In this document: one piece after another, positions 17,935 through 26,047 of the stretch
Position numbering within the stretch: the stretch's first letter is position 1
Layout of the letters: each line of letters begins with the position of its first letter
Assembly (NCBI RefSeq): GCF_015461835.1
Contig: NZ_JACOPX010000012.1
Location: 7,768 to 71,767 of the forward strand
Length of the DNA stretch: 64,000 bases
Reading direction: 5' to 3'
From: Pseudomonas neuropathica
Lineage (GTDB): Bacteria; Pseudomonadota; Gammaproteobacteria; Pseudomonadales; Pseudomonadaceae
Notes under the pieces: generated by a model
What the model was told of the DNA's origin: nothing
Databases searched by the model: none
What the model saw: the letters and a program-made list of their open reading frames with translations, nothing else
Translations under genes and position numbers: made by a program

Positions 17935-17982
17935 CTTCACCCCAACTGCCAGCGAACTGAATCGCTACGTACGGGGTTGAGT
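17911..17982 (-). ncRNA. Candidate short structured leader RNA upstream of the NYN gene
   Basis: From the predicted start near 17982 to the end of the T-run near 17911 is about 72 bases. It can form an outer ACCCC / GGGGT pairing enclosing an AGCGA / TCGCT stem, followed by the terminator hairpin. It has no evident coding content and no tandem repeats. It may be an attenuator leader or an independent small RNA. The call rests only on the promoter-structure-terminator order. Confidence 0.35.
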
Positions 17983-17988
17983 AAGGCA

Positions 17989-18018
17989 ATCCTAGATTGA
18001 GCGCGTCATGCAGGTCAA
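17989..18018 (-). promoter_or_regulatory. Sigma-70-type promoter candidate for the NYN leader
   Basis: On the minus strand, TTGACC (18018-18013) and TAGGAT (17994-17989) are separated by 18 bases. The predicted start is near 17982. The rest of the 17893-18378 gap (18019-18320) is AT-richer than its flanks and I see no gene in it. Confidence 0.55.
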
Positions 18019-18323
18019 CCACCAAATAATTGCACGCTCACTCCGCTGGTTTATCTCCAGCACCGGCTTGTCAGTTTTGGTTGCTGGTATCCGCCATGGT
18101 CAAGCCATTTAAGGACTTGTGTATTAGAGGTTGTTGCAGAGAGAGGTAAATTCGCTCCGTGCCTATTTGTATAAGTAGCCTGTCTATCGCCGTTTTCGCA
18201 GTGAGCAATCAGTAGTATCCCCAACTCGTGTAGGACGCCGGAATTTGCCTACATTTCTCAAACAGTCATTGAGCGGCTTTCTCTTTTGAAACATTACATT
18301 TCCGAAGAGTGATGGCCTTTCGC

Positions 18324-18351
18324 TTGACGCTAACCCCCGCTGTCGTAGACT
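18324..18351 (+). promoter_or_regulatory. Sigma-70-type promoter candidate for the adaptor/M50 operon
   Basis: TTGACG at 18324-18329 and TAGACT at 18346-18351 with a 16-base spacer, 28 bases before the ATG at 18379. It is the best-looking promoter ahead of the three overlapping export genes. Confidence 0.5.
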
Positions 18352-18378
18352 CCGCACATCCGTCAGGGAGTAGCGGTT

Positions 18379-19158
18379 ATGCAGCGTTTTCGCGGTTGGG
18401 TTATCGGATTGACCTTAATAACGTGTGCAGTTCAGGCGCAAACGCCCGGGCCAGACGATCCGCTGCTGGATAATCCGGCGTCGGGAGCGGCTACCGCGAG
18501 CAGCGAGGCGCGGGGTGTATTGCGAGCGCGTGATCAGGCGACGCTGGCCAGTGAGCTTTCCGGGCGGATTGTCGAGTTGCCGTTCAGCGAGGGCGAGTCG
18601 TTCAAGAAGGGCGATACGCTGGCGAAGTTCGATTGCTCTGCTTATCAGGCACAGCTCAATGCCGCACAAGCGGCCAGCCGGGGTGCCGGTGAAGAGCTGG
18701 CGCACAACAAACAGTTGGCTGCACTCAATTCCGTCGGGCGTTTCGAAGTGGCGCGGGCCGAGGCCAAGGTCAGCGAAACCCAGGCGCAATCCCAGGTTTA
18801 TCAAGTGCAGGTCAAACGCTGCAGCGTGATCGCGCCGTTCGACGGGCAAGTGGTCGAGCGCAAGGTGCAGCGCTATGAAAGCGTGCCGGCCGGTGCACCG
18901 CTGCTCGATGTCGTCGATAACCGTACCCTCGAAATTCATCTGCTGGTGCCGTCGCGCTGGATGGCCAGACTCAAGCCCGGCCAGACCTTCAGCTTCGTTC
19001 CCGATGAAACCGGTCAGCCGATCGATGCCACGGTGAAACGCCTCGGCGCGCGCATCGATGAGGGCAGTCAGACCCTGTTGCTGGTCGCAACACTGCCTGA
19101 AGCCAAGGGCCTGCTCGCCGGCATGAGCGGTACCGCGCGTTTCCCGGAGCTTAAGTGA
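18379..19158 (+). CDS. Secreted HlyD-like periplasmic adaptor, first of the M50 export operon
   Basis: 259-residue adaptor-like protein with a Sec signal peptide (MQRFRGWVIGLTLITCAVQA) and no membrane anchor. The lipoyl-type half-motifs are visible (LASELSGRIVELPFSEGESFKKGD and CSVIAPFDGQVVERKV), joined by a short helical hairpin rich in Ala/Gln. It is short for an RND or type I adaptor (usually 350-480), lacking most of the membrane-proximal part. GGGAG lies 9 bases before ATG 18379. The next gene starts inside its last codons (GTGA), so the two are translationally coupled. Likely part of an envelope-spanning exporter with the next two genes. Confidence 0.78.
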   Translation: MQRFRGWVIGLTLITCAVQAQTPGPDDPLLDNPASGAATASSEARGVLRARDQATLASELSGRIVELPFSEGESFKKGDTLAKFDCSAYQAQLNAAQAASRGAGEELAHNKQLAALNSVGRFEVARAEAKVSETQAQSQVYQVQVKRCSVIAPFDGQVVERKVQRYESVPAGAPLLDVVDNRTLEIHLLVPSRWMARLKPGQTFSFVPDETGQPIDATVKRLGARIDEGSQTLLLVATLPEAKGLLAGMSGTARFPELK

Positions 19159-20474
19159 ACGCCCCGGTTAGCGGCGGCGCCGAACAGGTATTCGCGCGGT
19201 TTCTCGACCTTGAACGGCAGACTCGCGCTGCCCGTGATGCCGCGCAACTGGCCTACAGCCTGGTCAATGACGGCCAGTCGCTGTTCGGTTTTCGTCATGC
19301 CGCGTTGTTGATTGCCGGCAAGGTGCAAGCCGTGACCGGCGTCAGTGCGGTCGAGCCGAATGCGCCGTTCGTGGCGTTCGTCGAGCAGGCCGTGGCGCAG
19401 TTGTTCAAGCAGGATGTGCTGAAGCAAGCGCGGGTGATCGCGCCGGAACTGCTCAGCGAATCGATCCAGGCCGACTGGCGCAGTCTGTCCGCTGCTCAGG
19501 TGTTCTGGTTACCGCTGGTTGATCGCGACGCGCAGGTGTTCGGCGGCTTGTGGCTGGCGCGTGATGTGCCGTGGAATCCTTCCGAACAAGTCTTGCTGTC
19601 GCAACTCGGTGACACCTACAGCCACGCCTGGCTGGCGCTGCAACCGCGCAAACCGTGGCGGCTGCGCTGGACCCGGAAGCGTCAGGTGGCGTTGCTCGCG
19701 GTGCTGTTGCTCGGGCTGTTGCTTCCGGTGCGTCAATCGGTGCTGGCCCCGGCCGAAGTGGTACCGCTGGGTGGCCGCGTGGTGGCGGCACCGCTGGACG
19801 GAGTGATCGCCGAGTTTCTGGTCAAACCCAATCAAACGGTGAAAACCGGCGATGTGCTGGTGCGTTTCGAAAGCACCACGCTCAAGGCGCAGGCCGATGT
19901 CGCTGAGCGTGCGCTGGGTGTGGCCGAAGCTGAACTGAAATCCAATTCCCAGCGCTCGTTTGCCGATGCCGAGTCGAGCGCAAAAGTCGACTTGCTTGCC
20001 GCTCGCGCTGAGCAAAAACGCGCCGAGCGTGACTACGCCCGCGAGTTGCTCAAGCGCAGCGAAGTCCGCGCCGAACGCGATGGCATCGCGGTGTTCGCCG
20101 ACGCCGAACGCTTGACCGGCAAACCGGTGCAGACCGGCGAACGCCTGATGGAAATTGCCGACCCCAATCAGGCCGAACTGCGTATCGAACTGGCGGTGGG
20201 CGACGCGATCTCGTTGGAGCCTGGTGCCGAAGTGGCGTTGTTTCTCGACAGCGATCCGCTGAAGCGCCATCTCGCCACACTGGAACGCTCGGCGTACGAG
20301 GCGCAGCCGACGGCGGGCGGGCAACTGGCCTATCGGCTCGACGCCAATTTTACCGAGGCACCGCCACGCATCGGCCTGCGCGGCACGGCGAAAATCTTCG
20401 GCGACCGCGCGCCGCTGGCGCTGTACTTGCTGCGCCGGCCACTGGCCGGTTTGCGTCAGAGTGTGGGTCTGTAG
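19155..20474 (+). CDS. Membrane HlyD-like adaptor with large cytoplasmic N-terminal domain
   Basis: 439 residues. The first about 165 residues are soluble, with a GAF-like look (ending VFWLPLVDRDAQVFGGLWLARD), then a single transmembrane segment at about 177-193 (VALLAVLLLGLLLPV). The remainder is HlyD-like: lipoyl halves GGRVVAAPLDGVIAEFLVKP and RAERDGIAVFADAERL around a short hairpin, then a beta-barrel. Start GTG 19155 overlaps the stop of the previous gene; the following gene starts right after its stop. A cytoplasmic sensor-like domain on an adaptor is unusual. The family resembles HlyD proteins found beside M50-HlyD fusions; GAF assignment is tentative. Confidence 0.75.
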   Translation: MNAPVSGGAEQVFARFLDLERQTRAARDAAQLAYSLVNDGQSLFGFRHAALLIAGKVQAVTGVSAVEPNAPFVAFVEQAVAQLFKQDVLKQARVIAPELLSESIQADWRSLSAAQVFWLPLVDRDAQVFGGLWLARDVPWNPSEQVLLSQLGDTYSHAWLALQPRKPWRLRWTRKRQVALLAVLLLGLLLPVRQSVLAPAEVVPLGGRVVAAPLDGVIAEFLVKPNQTVKTGDVLVRFESTTLKAQADVAERALGVAEAELKSNSQRSFADAESSAKVDLLAARAEQKRAERDYARELLKRSEVRAERDGIAVFADAERLTGKPVQTGERLMEIADPNQAELRIELAVGDAISLEPGAEVALFLDSDPLKRHLATLERSAYEAQPTAGGQLAYRLDANFTEAPPRIGLRGTAKIFGDRAPLALYLLRRPLAGLRQSVGL

Positions 20475-22571
20475 ATGAATCTGCCGAGCCTGCGTGCCGA
20501 CCTGCAACTGTCGCCCGCGGCACCGGCCTTGGACGGTTCGCCGCGCTGGACCCTCGCCGATCCGGTGCGCGGGCGTTATTTCAAACTGGGCACGCCGGCG
20601 ATGCGCTTGTTGCGCCATTGGTCGTTGGGCGACGCCGAGCAAGTCTTGCGCGCGGCCAATCGCGAGCCGGGTTTACCGTTGGCCGGCACGGAGCTTGAGC
20701 AGTTGCTGGAGTTCTTGCGCGGACACGATTTGATCAGTGCGCTCGACGATCAACAGCGCGCCAGCTACCGCCTCAAGGCCTTGGCGCAGAAGCAAAGCCT
20801 GTGGCAAATCCTCCTGCATCAATATCTGTTTTTCCGTATTCCGCTGTGGCGCCCGGACGCGTTTCTCAATCGCGCGTGGCCGTGGCTTGCGCGCTTCGGC
20901 CCGCGCCTGCTGCGTTACGGTTTACCGGCGACGCTGGCGTTGGGTGTGTTTCTGGTGGCGCGCGACTGGCAGCGTTTTATCGGGACGTTTCCACACCTGT
21001 TCAGCCTCGGCGGCGCATTGGCGTTTGGCGTGGCGTTGTTCTTTGCCAAGCTCTGTCATGAATTCGGCCATGCGTTCATGGCCAAGCGCGCCGGGTGTCG
21101 AGTGCAGAGCATGGGCGTGGCGTTCATGGTCTTGCTGCCGATGTTCTACACCGATGTCAGCGACGCCTGGCGGGTCAATGATCGCCGTGCGCGATTGCTG
21201 ATCGGTGCCGGCGGTGTGCTCGCGGAATTGCTGTTGGCGTGTATTGCGCTACTCGCATGGTCGTTGCTGCCGGATGGACCGGGGCGCACAGCGGCGTTCA
21301 TGCTCGCCAGCGCCACGTGGATCACTACGCTGGTGGTCAACCTCAATCCGTTCATGCGTTTTGATGGTTATTTTCTGATCAGTGATTTCTGGGAAGTCGA
21401 CAATTTGCAGGGGCGCGCATTTGCCCTGTGCCGTTGGCGCCTGCGTGAATTTTTGTTCGGTTATGGCGCCCCGGCGCCCGAGCCGTGGTCGCCGAAGATG
21501 CAACGGCGTTTGCTGATCTGGGGGTATGGCTCATGGTTGTGGCGTGCGGCGTTGTTTTTCGGAATCGCACTGGCGGTCTATCACCTGTTCTTCAAGGTGT
21601 TGGGGATCTTCCTGATGCTGGTGGAACTGGTGTGGTTCATTTTTCTGCCGATCATGCGTGAGTGGCGCCAGTGGTGGAGCCGCCGCGAACAAGCGCACGG
21701 CCCGCGCGTGCTGCTCAGTGGGTTGGTGCTGCTCGGATTGTTGCTGTTGCTGATCGTGCCGTGGCGCAGTTCGGTGGAGTTGCCGACCATGCTCGAGGCC
21801 GGGCGCGCCAGTGCCCTGCACGCGCCGACGGCGGCGCGGGTCAAAGCGGTGAAGGTGACGGACGGGCAGAAAGTCGCGCAGGGCGATGTGCTGATCGAAC
21901 TGGAGTCACCGGATCTAGAATCGCGACTGGCAATCGTGCGCCGGGAAATCCAGATTCAGCAGCTATTGATGCGCCGTCAGGCCAGTCGCAGCGAAACCGC
22001 CGCCGACGCTGGCATTGTCGAGCAGCGATTGGCCGAAGCGGTCGCCGAATACCGCGGGCTGACGGCGCAACGCGAACGCTTGCTGCTGCGCGCACCGCAG
22101 GCCGGCAGCGTGCGTGATCTGCTGCCGAACATGACGGTCGGGCGCTGGTTGTCGAGCAAGGATGCACTGGCCCGGGTCGTCGAAGACGGCGCGCGCCTGC
22201 GCGGTTATCTCGCCGAAGCCGAATTGTGGCGAGTCAAGCCCGGGGCCAGTGGCCGCTTCATCGCCGATGACCCGATGCACCCGGCGCTCGCCGTGCAATT
22301 GAATGAAATCGACACCAATGGCGTGGCCTACGTCGATCAGGAGGCGCTGACCTCCGATCACCACGGGCCGATTGCCGTGCGCCGCGATCAACAGCAGCGG
22401 GCCGAACCGGTGCAGGCGCAATACGGCGCGCGGCTCAGCGTGCTCGATACCGCGCCGACACCGCCGCAACCGTTGCGCGGTGTTGTGATTTTGCAGGGCC
22501 GCGGTGAATCGTTGCTCGGTGTGGCATGGCGCCGAATGGCGGCGCTGGGGGTCAGGGAAAGCGGTTTCTAA
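20475..22571 (+). CDS. M50 (site-2 protease-like) membrane protein fused to a HlyD-like domain
   Basis: 698 residues in three parts. Residues about 20-95 form a small winged-helix-like domain (WTLADPVRGRYFKLG, LLEFLRGHDLIS) resembling PqqD-type peptide-binding domains. Residues about 130-430 are a multi-pass M50 core with the zinc motif H195-E-F-G-H199 and the distal motif N291-P-F-M-R-F-D297-G. After a last helix (about 415-430) comes a HlyD-like part with lipoyl half LHAPTAARVKAVKVTDGQKV, hairpin, and second half LRAPQAGSVRDLLPNMTVG. Both catalytic motifs are intact, so proteolysis is possible. It may process or escort the large repeat protein encoded downstream; that is inference. Confidence 0.8.
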   Translation: MNLPSLRADLQLSPAAPALDGSPRWTLADPVRGRYFKLGTPAMRLLRHWSLGDAEQVLRAANREPGLPLAGTELEQLLEFLRGHDLISALDDQQRASYRLKALAQKQSLWQILLHQYLFFRIPLWRPDAFLNRAWPWLARFGPRLLRYGLPATLALGVFLVARDWQRFIGTFPHLFSLGGALAFGVALFFAKLCHEFGHAFMAKRAGCRVQSMGVAFMVLLPMFYTDVSDAWRVNDRRARLLIGAGGVLAELLLACIALLAWSLLPDGPGRTAAFMLASATWITTLVVNLNPFMRFDGYFLISDFWEVDNLQGRAFALCRWRLREFLFGYGAPAPEPWSPKMQRRLLIWGYGSWLWRAALFFGIALAVYHLFFKVLGIFLMLVELVWFIFLPIMREWRQWWSRREQAHGPRVLLSGLVLLGLLLLLIVPWRSSVELPTMLEAGRASALHAPTAARVKAVKVTDGQKVAQGDVLIELESPDLESRLAIVRREIQIQQLLMRRQASRSETAADAGIVEQRLAEAVAEYRGLTAQRERLLLRAPQAGSVRDLLPNMTVGRWLSSKDALARVVEDGARLRGYLAEAELWRVKPGASGRFIADDPMHPALAVQLNEIDTNGVAYVDQEALTSDHHGPIAVRRDQQQRAEPVQAQYGARLSVLDTAPTPPQPLRGVVILQGRGESLLGVAWRRMAALGVRESGF

Positions 22572-22582
22572 CGGAGAGCACG

Positions 22583-23077
22583 ATGGCGGACAACGCAGCA
22601 GTGGCGGCAGACGGATTGGTGGTGCGGCCTTCGCGGGCAAGCGACGGGCCGTTTTTGCAGGGCCTGTATCAGACGGCGCGGCCGGACCTGCAATGGGTCG
22701 ACGGCGAGCAGGAACAGGTGCAGCAACTGGTCGCGCAGCAGTTTCAGGTGCAGGAGCAGGGCATGGGCGACAACTACCCCAACGCCATGCACTACGTGGT
22801 GGAAAAACTCGGTACGGCAATCGGAGCATTGAGTACTGATTTCGGCGCCAACGAGATTCGCGTGTTGTACCTGGCGTTCATTCCGCAGGCGCGTGGCCAG
22901 GGTTTTGGGCGGGCGGTGCTGCAAGGCGTGCAGAAAGCCGCGCAGCAGATTCGCTGCCCGGTGGCGACGGTGGTCTGGACCAGCAATCCCCATGCGCGAC
23001 GGCATTATCTGGCGCTGGGTTTCGCCGTAGAAGAACGCAACCCGGCGGCAGAGCGACTGGTCTGGTATCCCCAGTAA
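22583..23077 (+). CDS. GNAT-family N-acetyltransferase
   Basis: 164 residues with the GNAT acetyl-CoA motif A (VLYLAFIPQARGQGFGRAVL, R/QxxGxG/A type, about residues 93-112) and a C-terminal YLALGFAVEERN segment. Start ATG 22583 has GGAGAG upstream, 11 bases after the stop of the M50 gene, so it is likely the last gene of that operon. It could acetylate a protein in the export pathway, but the substrate is unknown. Confidence 0.82.
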   Translation: MADNAAVAADGLVVRPSRASDGPFLQGLYQTARPDLQWVDGEQEQVQQLVAQQFQVQEQGMGDNYPNAMHYVVEKLGTAIGALSTDFGANEIRVLYLAFIPQARGQGFGRAVLQGVQKAAQQIRCPVATVVWTSNPHARRHYLALGFAVEERNPAAERLVWYPQ

Positions 23078-23094
23078 TCTCCGTGCAGGAGCCG

Positions 23095-23113
23095 CCGAAG
23101 GCTGCTCCTTCGG
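23095..23113. terminator. Short stem-loop between convergent genes
   Basis: CCGAAGG (23095-23101) pairs with CCTTCGG (23107-23113) across a 5-base loop. There is no strong T-run. It looks like a fragment of the second REP class (GCCGAAGGCTGC) and lies between the GNAT gene and the convergent small gene. Confidence 0.35.
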
Positions 23114-23119
23114 TTCGGG

Positions 23120-23431
23120 TCAGTTGAAGGTGATGTGGAAGTAAGCCAGCTCTGGCGGCCGCCCCATCGGTGGTACGCGCGACACGAAGATGCCGTCCAC
23201 TCGCCCCAGTTCAGGCAACTCCAGTGCACATAAACCATCGACGAATTCAGTCGCTTCCAGGCTGCTCAGTTCGACGCTGAATGGCATGCGCTCGCTGTAA
23301 CGCATTTGCGCCAGCGGTTTCTCTTCGAGTTCGCCGATATGGATTTGCAATGCGCTGCCATCGGGCAGATACAGGGTGCCGATCCGCCCGAGAAGGGCCT
23401 GGAAATGTTGGCTTTTAACCGATTGCAGCAT
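23120..23431 (-). CDS. Small conserved protein next to tail-collar-type gene (DUF6916-like)
   Basis: 103 residues, no signal peptide or membrane segment, with a predicted beta-rich fold (FQALLGRIGTLYLPDGSALQ; PPELAYFHITFN at the C-terminus). It resembles small proteins that often accompany tail-collar-domain genes in Pseudomonas; I assign that family tentatively. ATG 23431 has GGAGCGAG upstream. It follows the collar-type gene on the same strand with a 54-base gap holding a hairpin. Function unknown. Confidence 0.6.
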   Translation of the reverse strand: MLQSVKSQHFQALLGRIGTLYLPDGSALQIHIGELEEKPLAQMRYSERMPFSVELSSLEATEFVDGLCALELPELGRVDGIFVSRVPPMGRPPELAYFHITFN

Positions 23432-23456
23432 GGTCTCGCTCCGGCAAAGAGGGGAG

Positions 23457-23478
23457 CCGGGGGAGGGTGATCCCCCGG
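23457..23478 (-). terminator. Stem-loop between collar-type gene and its small partner
   Basis: CCGGGGGA (23457-23464) pairs perfectly with TCCCCCGG (23471-23478) around a 6-base loop, 8 bases after the collar-type stop on the minus strand. It has no T-run, so it may weaken rather than end transcription into the small partner gene. Confidence 0.45.
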
Positions 23479-23485
23479 TGGTTGA

Positions 23486-24073
23486 TCAGTTACGCGAAGG
23501 GAAAATGCCGTTCAGCGCGATGCTGAAGTTGAGCACCAGATACGGGTTCATGATGGGCAGCGGCAAGCCGTTGCCAGTTGGCGAGATTGTGCCGCTGATA
23601 GTGGTCGCAGCACCTTTGAGCGGAATGGCTGAGGTGCCCTGGGCATCGGAAAAGATATTCGCCAGACCCGGCCCGGTCCCCGAAGCGCCGATGTAGGCAT
23701 TGGTCGCCGTCGGAGCGCCCACCGGGTTGCTGGCCGGGTTGGCCAGTTGCACGGTGGTGGTGGCGGTGAGGCCGGCGAGGGTGTGAGTGTGGTTCGGCAG
23801 GTTGTTGAGGGTGGCGGTAACTTGTTCGGCGCCGGAGATTTCGCCCATGACTCTCGGCGTCAGGCCCCCGCCATTGCCTTGGCAGATCGGCATGCGGCTC
23901 TGCAGGTTGGGCAGGCCGAAGTTGACGGTGCCGTTGCCGCCGTAGGTGGTGCCCAGCAATGCAAACAACGCCTGGTTCTGGTTGATTCCGATGATCTGAC
24001 CGTTGCACAAGGCCCAGCCGCTGGGCGCGTAGTTGAAGGCAAACGTCAGAACAGTGCCCATGTAAACGTCCAT
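23486..24073 (-). CDS. Phage-tail-collar-domain protein (microcystin-dependent-protein type)
   Basis: 195 residues. The N-terminus (GTVLTFAFNYAPSGWALCNG) and the motif LFALLGTTYGGNGTVNFGLP mark the tail-collar domain of the MdpB-like family, followed by the Thr/Asn/Gly-rich part PNHTHTL typical of these proteins. They occur both in phage tail fibres and as free-standing bacterial proteins. No other phage genes surround it, so a prophage is unlikely. AAGGA lies 8 bases before ATG 24073. It sits inside the surface-protein locus, on the opposite strand. Role unknown. Confidence 0.8.
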   Translation of the reverse strand: MDVYMGTVLTFAFNYAPSGWALCNGQIIGINQNQALFALLGTTYGGNGTVNFGLPNLQSRMPICQGNGGGLTPRVMGEISGAEQVTATLNNLPNHTHTLAGLTATTTVQLANPASNPVGAPTATNAYIGASGTGPGLANIFSDAQGTSAIPLKGAATTISGTISPTGNGLPLPIMNPYLVLNFSIALNGIFPSRN

Positions 24074-24157
24074 AAAGTCCTTATCCTTCTGATTGGTTGT
24101 CGGCGGGCCGCTAGTGGGATCAGGCTGGTGCTATTGCCTTGGCACTCCGTGGCCAGG

Positions 24158-24226
24158 TCACGCCACGCCAGAGCGTAGACCCGGATTGGCAAGGTTGCCG
24201 GGTGTCGTGAAGTCGCAAATCGGCAT
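24158..24226 (-). CDS. Possible 22-residue upstream ORF
   Basis: A short frame (begins MPICDFTTPGN, ends LRSGVA) with a good Shine-Dalgarno (GGAGAACC, 4 bases before the ATG), 84 bases upstream of the collar-type gene on the same strand. It could be a leader peptide or chance. No known family. Confidence 0.2.
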   Translation of the reverse strand: MPICDFTTPGNLANPGLRSGVA

Positions 24227-24311
24227 CGACGGTTCTCCTGCGCCTGACCTAGAGTGACTGGCAGGTTCGAACTCATACAGGCGTGGTGTTGTGGCACGGC
24301 AAGAGGAAGTA

Positions 24312-25913
24312 ATGGCGGTCAACAGAGTGACACCGGTGGGCGACACACAGGATCCGCATGCAACACCGGGGTCGTGGTTTGCCCGCTTGCCCTTGATCCG
24401 TTGGGCGAGGGAGCACTGGCTGCTGCCGATCCTGCTCTTGGCCGCCGCTGTGCGTTTTTATGACCTGACTGCGGCGGCGATCTGGGGCGACGAAGGTTCC
24501 AGCCTGCTACTGGCGCGCTACTCGCTGGGCGATATCTGGCGCCACGCGGCGTTCGATGTGCATCCGCCGCTGTACTTCATGCTGCTGCATGGCTGGATCG
24601 AACTGTTCGGCGACGGGATTTTTGCCATTCGCTGTCTTAGCGCTCTGGCCGGCCTCGCCGCCGTCGGAATGGGCGTCTGGCTGGTGGATCGCTTGGCCAC
24701 GCGCCGCGCTGCGATCCTCGCCGGCCTGCTGCTGGCGCTGTTGCCGACGGCGGTGCGCTACAGCCAGGAAGTGCGCATGTATTCGCTGCTCGGCCTGTTG
24801 TTGATCGCCGCGACGCTGGCGTTGGTCTACTGGATCCGCCGGCCGCAGCGTCATCGCTATCTGGCGGTTTATGCGCTGTTGATGACGGCGGCGTTCTACA
24901 CCCATTACTTCGCGGTGCTGGCGGCGCTGTGTCACTGGGTTTATCTGGGAGTAATCCGGTTCCAGCGCAGCTATCGCTTGCGGCATATCCAGCGCCCGGG
25001 CTGGTGGCTGGCGAATCTGGCCATCGCGGCGTTGTACCTGCCGTGGCTGCCCAACCTGCTCGATCTGACGCAGCACATGGAACAACTCAAGGTCGGTGGC
25101 GATGTCGGCTGGGAAGACCCGGTGACGCTGGCGTCGTTGCCGTCGATGATCTGGACATGGCTGATCCAGGATGACGGCGAACATCTGCCGTTGCTGGTGT
25201 TCGGCGCGTTGCCGCTGGCATTGTTGCTGCTGACGGCGGTGGCGGTCATTCGTGATCGCAGCGTGTCGCGCGGCAGTGTCCTGTTGGCGTTGTACACCGG
25301 CTTACCGCTGTTGCTGGTGTTTGCGGTGTCGTTCATCACGCCGGTATTCATCGAGCGCTATCTGACCGCCTACGCCTTGGGGTTGCCGCTGCTGGCGGCG
25401 CTGGCCATCGACCGTTTGTACAGCCGTGTGCGGGTCCTCGCGTTAGCGCTGCTGGTGGCGTTGCTCGGGGTGGAAATGGTTGGTCTGAACAACAACGCCG
25501 CGGTCGACAGCAGTGATCAGTTCGATCGCGTGGTGAACTACGTCAATCAGCATTTCCAGCCCGGTGATCGCATCATCACCAGCGACATGCTCTGGTACTT
25601 GAGTTACGTCTACTACGATCGAACTGGCGCACAGGTGCGGCTGTACACGCCGCCGGCTGCGGATGGCCGTTCGACGCGGCCCAATGAGTATGGTTTTGGC
25701 TCGCTGGTAGCCGAGGATGTTTACGTCGACCATCTCACCGATCTGGCTGTGGGTAACGGCCGGGTGTGGTTGATCGGCGCCACTTACGACTCCGATGACT
25801 TTGCCTCGATCCCCGAGGGCTGGCAGCCGCATAGTGAAGTACTGGGCGGAGGCGCATTTGCGCGGTTGTATGTGAGGCCTGCGAACGCCGTTATTCCGGT
25901 GAACAAGGGCTAA
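24312..25913 (+). CDS. GT39/ArnT-like multipass membrane glycosyltransferase
   Basis: 533 residues with about 10-12 hydrophobic helices and a C-terminal periplasmic domain. The first periplasmic loop has the D-E signature of polyprenyl-phosphate-sugar-dependent enzymes (AAIWGDEGSSLLLAR), and the HPPLYFMLLHGW stretch matches the dolichyl-phosphate-mannose / ArnT-like group (GT-C fold, family 39/83). Such enzymes move a sugar from a lipid carrier to protein or lipid A at the periplasmic face. ATG 24312 with GAGGAA upstream is preferred to GTG 24291. Position among surface-protein genes suggests protein glycosylation, unproven. Confidence 0.78.
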   Translation: MAVNRVTPVGDTQDPHATPGSWFARLPLIRWAREHWLLPILLLAAAVRFYDLTAAAIWGDEGSSLLLARYSLGDIWRHAAFDVHPPLYFMLLHGWIELFGDGIFAIRCLSALAGLAAVGMGVWLVDRLATRRAAILAGLLLALLPTAVRYSQEVRMYSLLGLLLIAATLALVYWIRRPQRHRYLAVYALLMTAAFYTHYFAVLAALCHWVYLGVIRFQRSYRLRHIQRPGWWLANLAIAALYLPWLPNLLDLTQHMEQLKVGGDVGWEDPVTLASLPSMIWTWLIQDDGEHLPLLVFGALPLALLLLTAVAVIRDRSVSRGSVLLALYTGLPLLLVFAVSFITPVFIERYLTAYALGLPLLAALAIDRLYSRVRVLALALLVALLGVEMVGLNNNAAVDSSDQFDRVVNYVNQHFQPGDRIITSDMLWYLSYVYYDRTGAQVRLYTPPAADGRSTRPNEYGFGSLVAEDVYVDHLTDLAVGNGRVWLIGATYDSDDFASIPEGWQPHSEVLGGGAFARLYVRPANAVIPVNKG

Positions 25914-26047
25914 ATCGATTCTTCTATTAATTCGCGATAAAAAATGTACTAGTTAGTTCTTTTTGCTCTGAATTGATATCAAAACACTACTAGTCGCAGG
26001 GTTACTGTTGGACTACGCTCTGTCAGACAAAAGGACTTTAGATCAGG
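25914..26047. promoter_or_regulatory. AT-rich gap with repeated TACTAGT before the sulfotransferase
   Basis: This 134-base gap is clearly AT-richer than its flanks. It contains TACTAGT at about 25946-25952 and again at about 25987-25993, about 41 bases apart, each centred on the palindrome ACTAGT. They could be operator half-sites for the downstream sulfotransferase and large-protein genes. No confident promoter was placed. Confidence 0.3.

Noticed and set aside
23486..24073. A prophage or tailocin remnant
   Set aside because: Only the tail-collar-type gene and its small partner are present; no integrase, capsid, tail-tube or lysis genes and no att-like repeats were seen.
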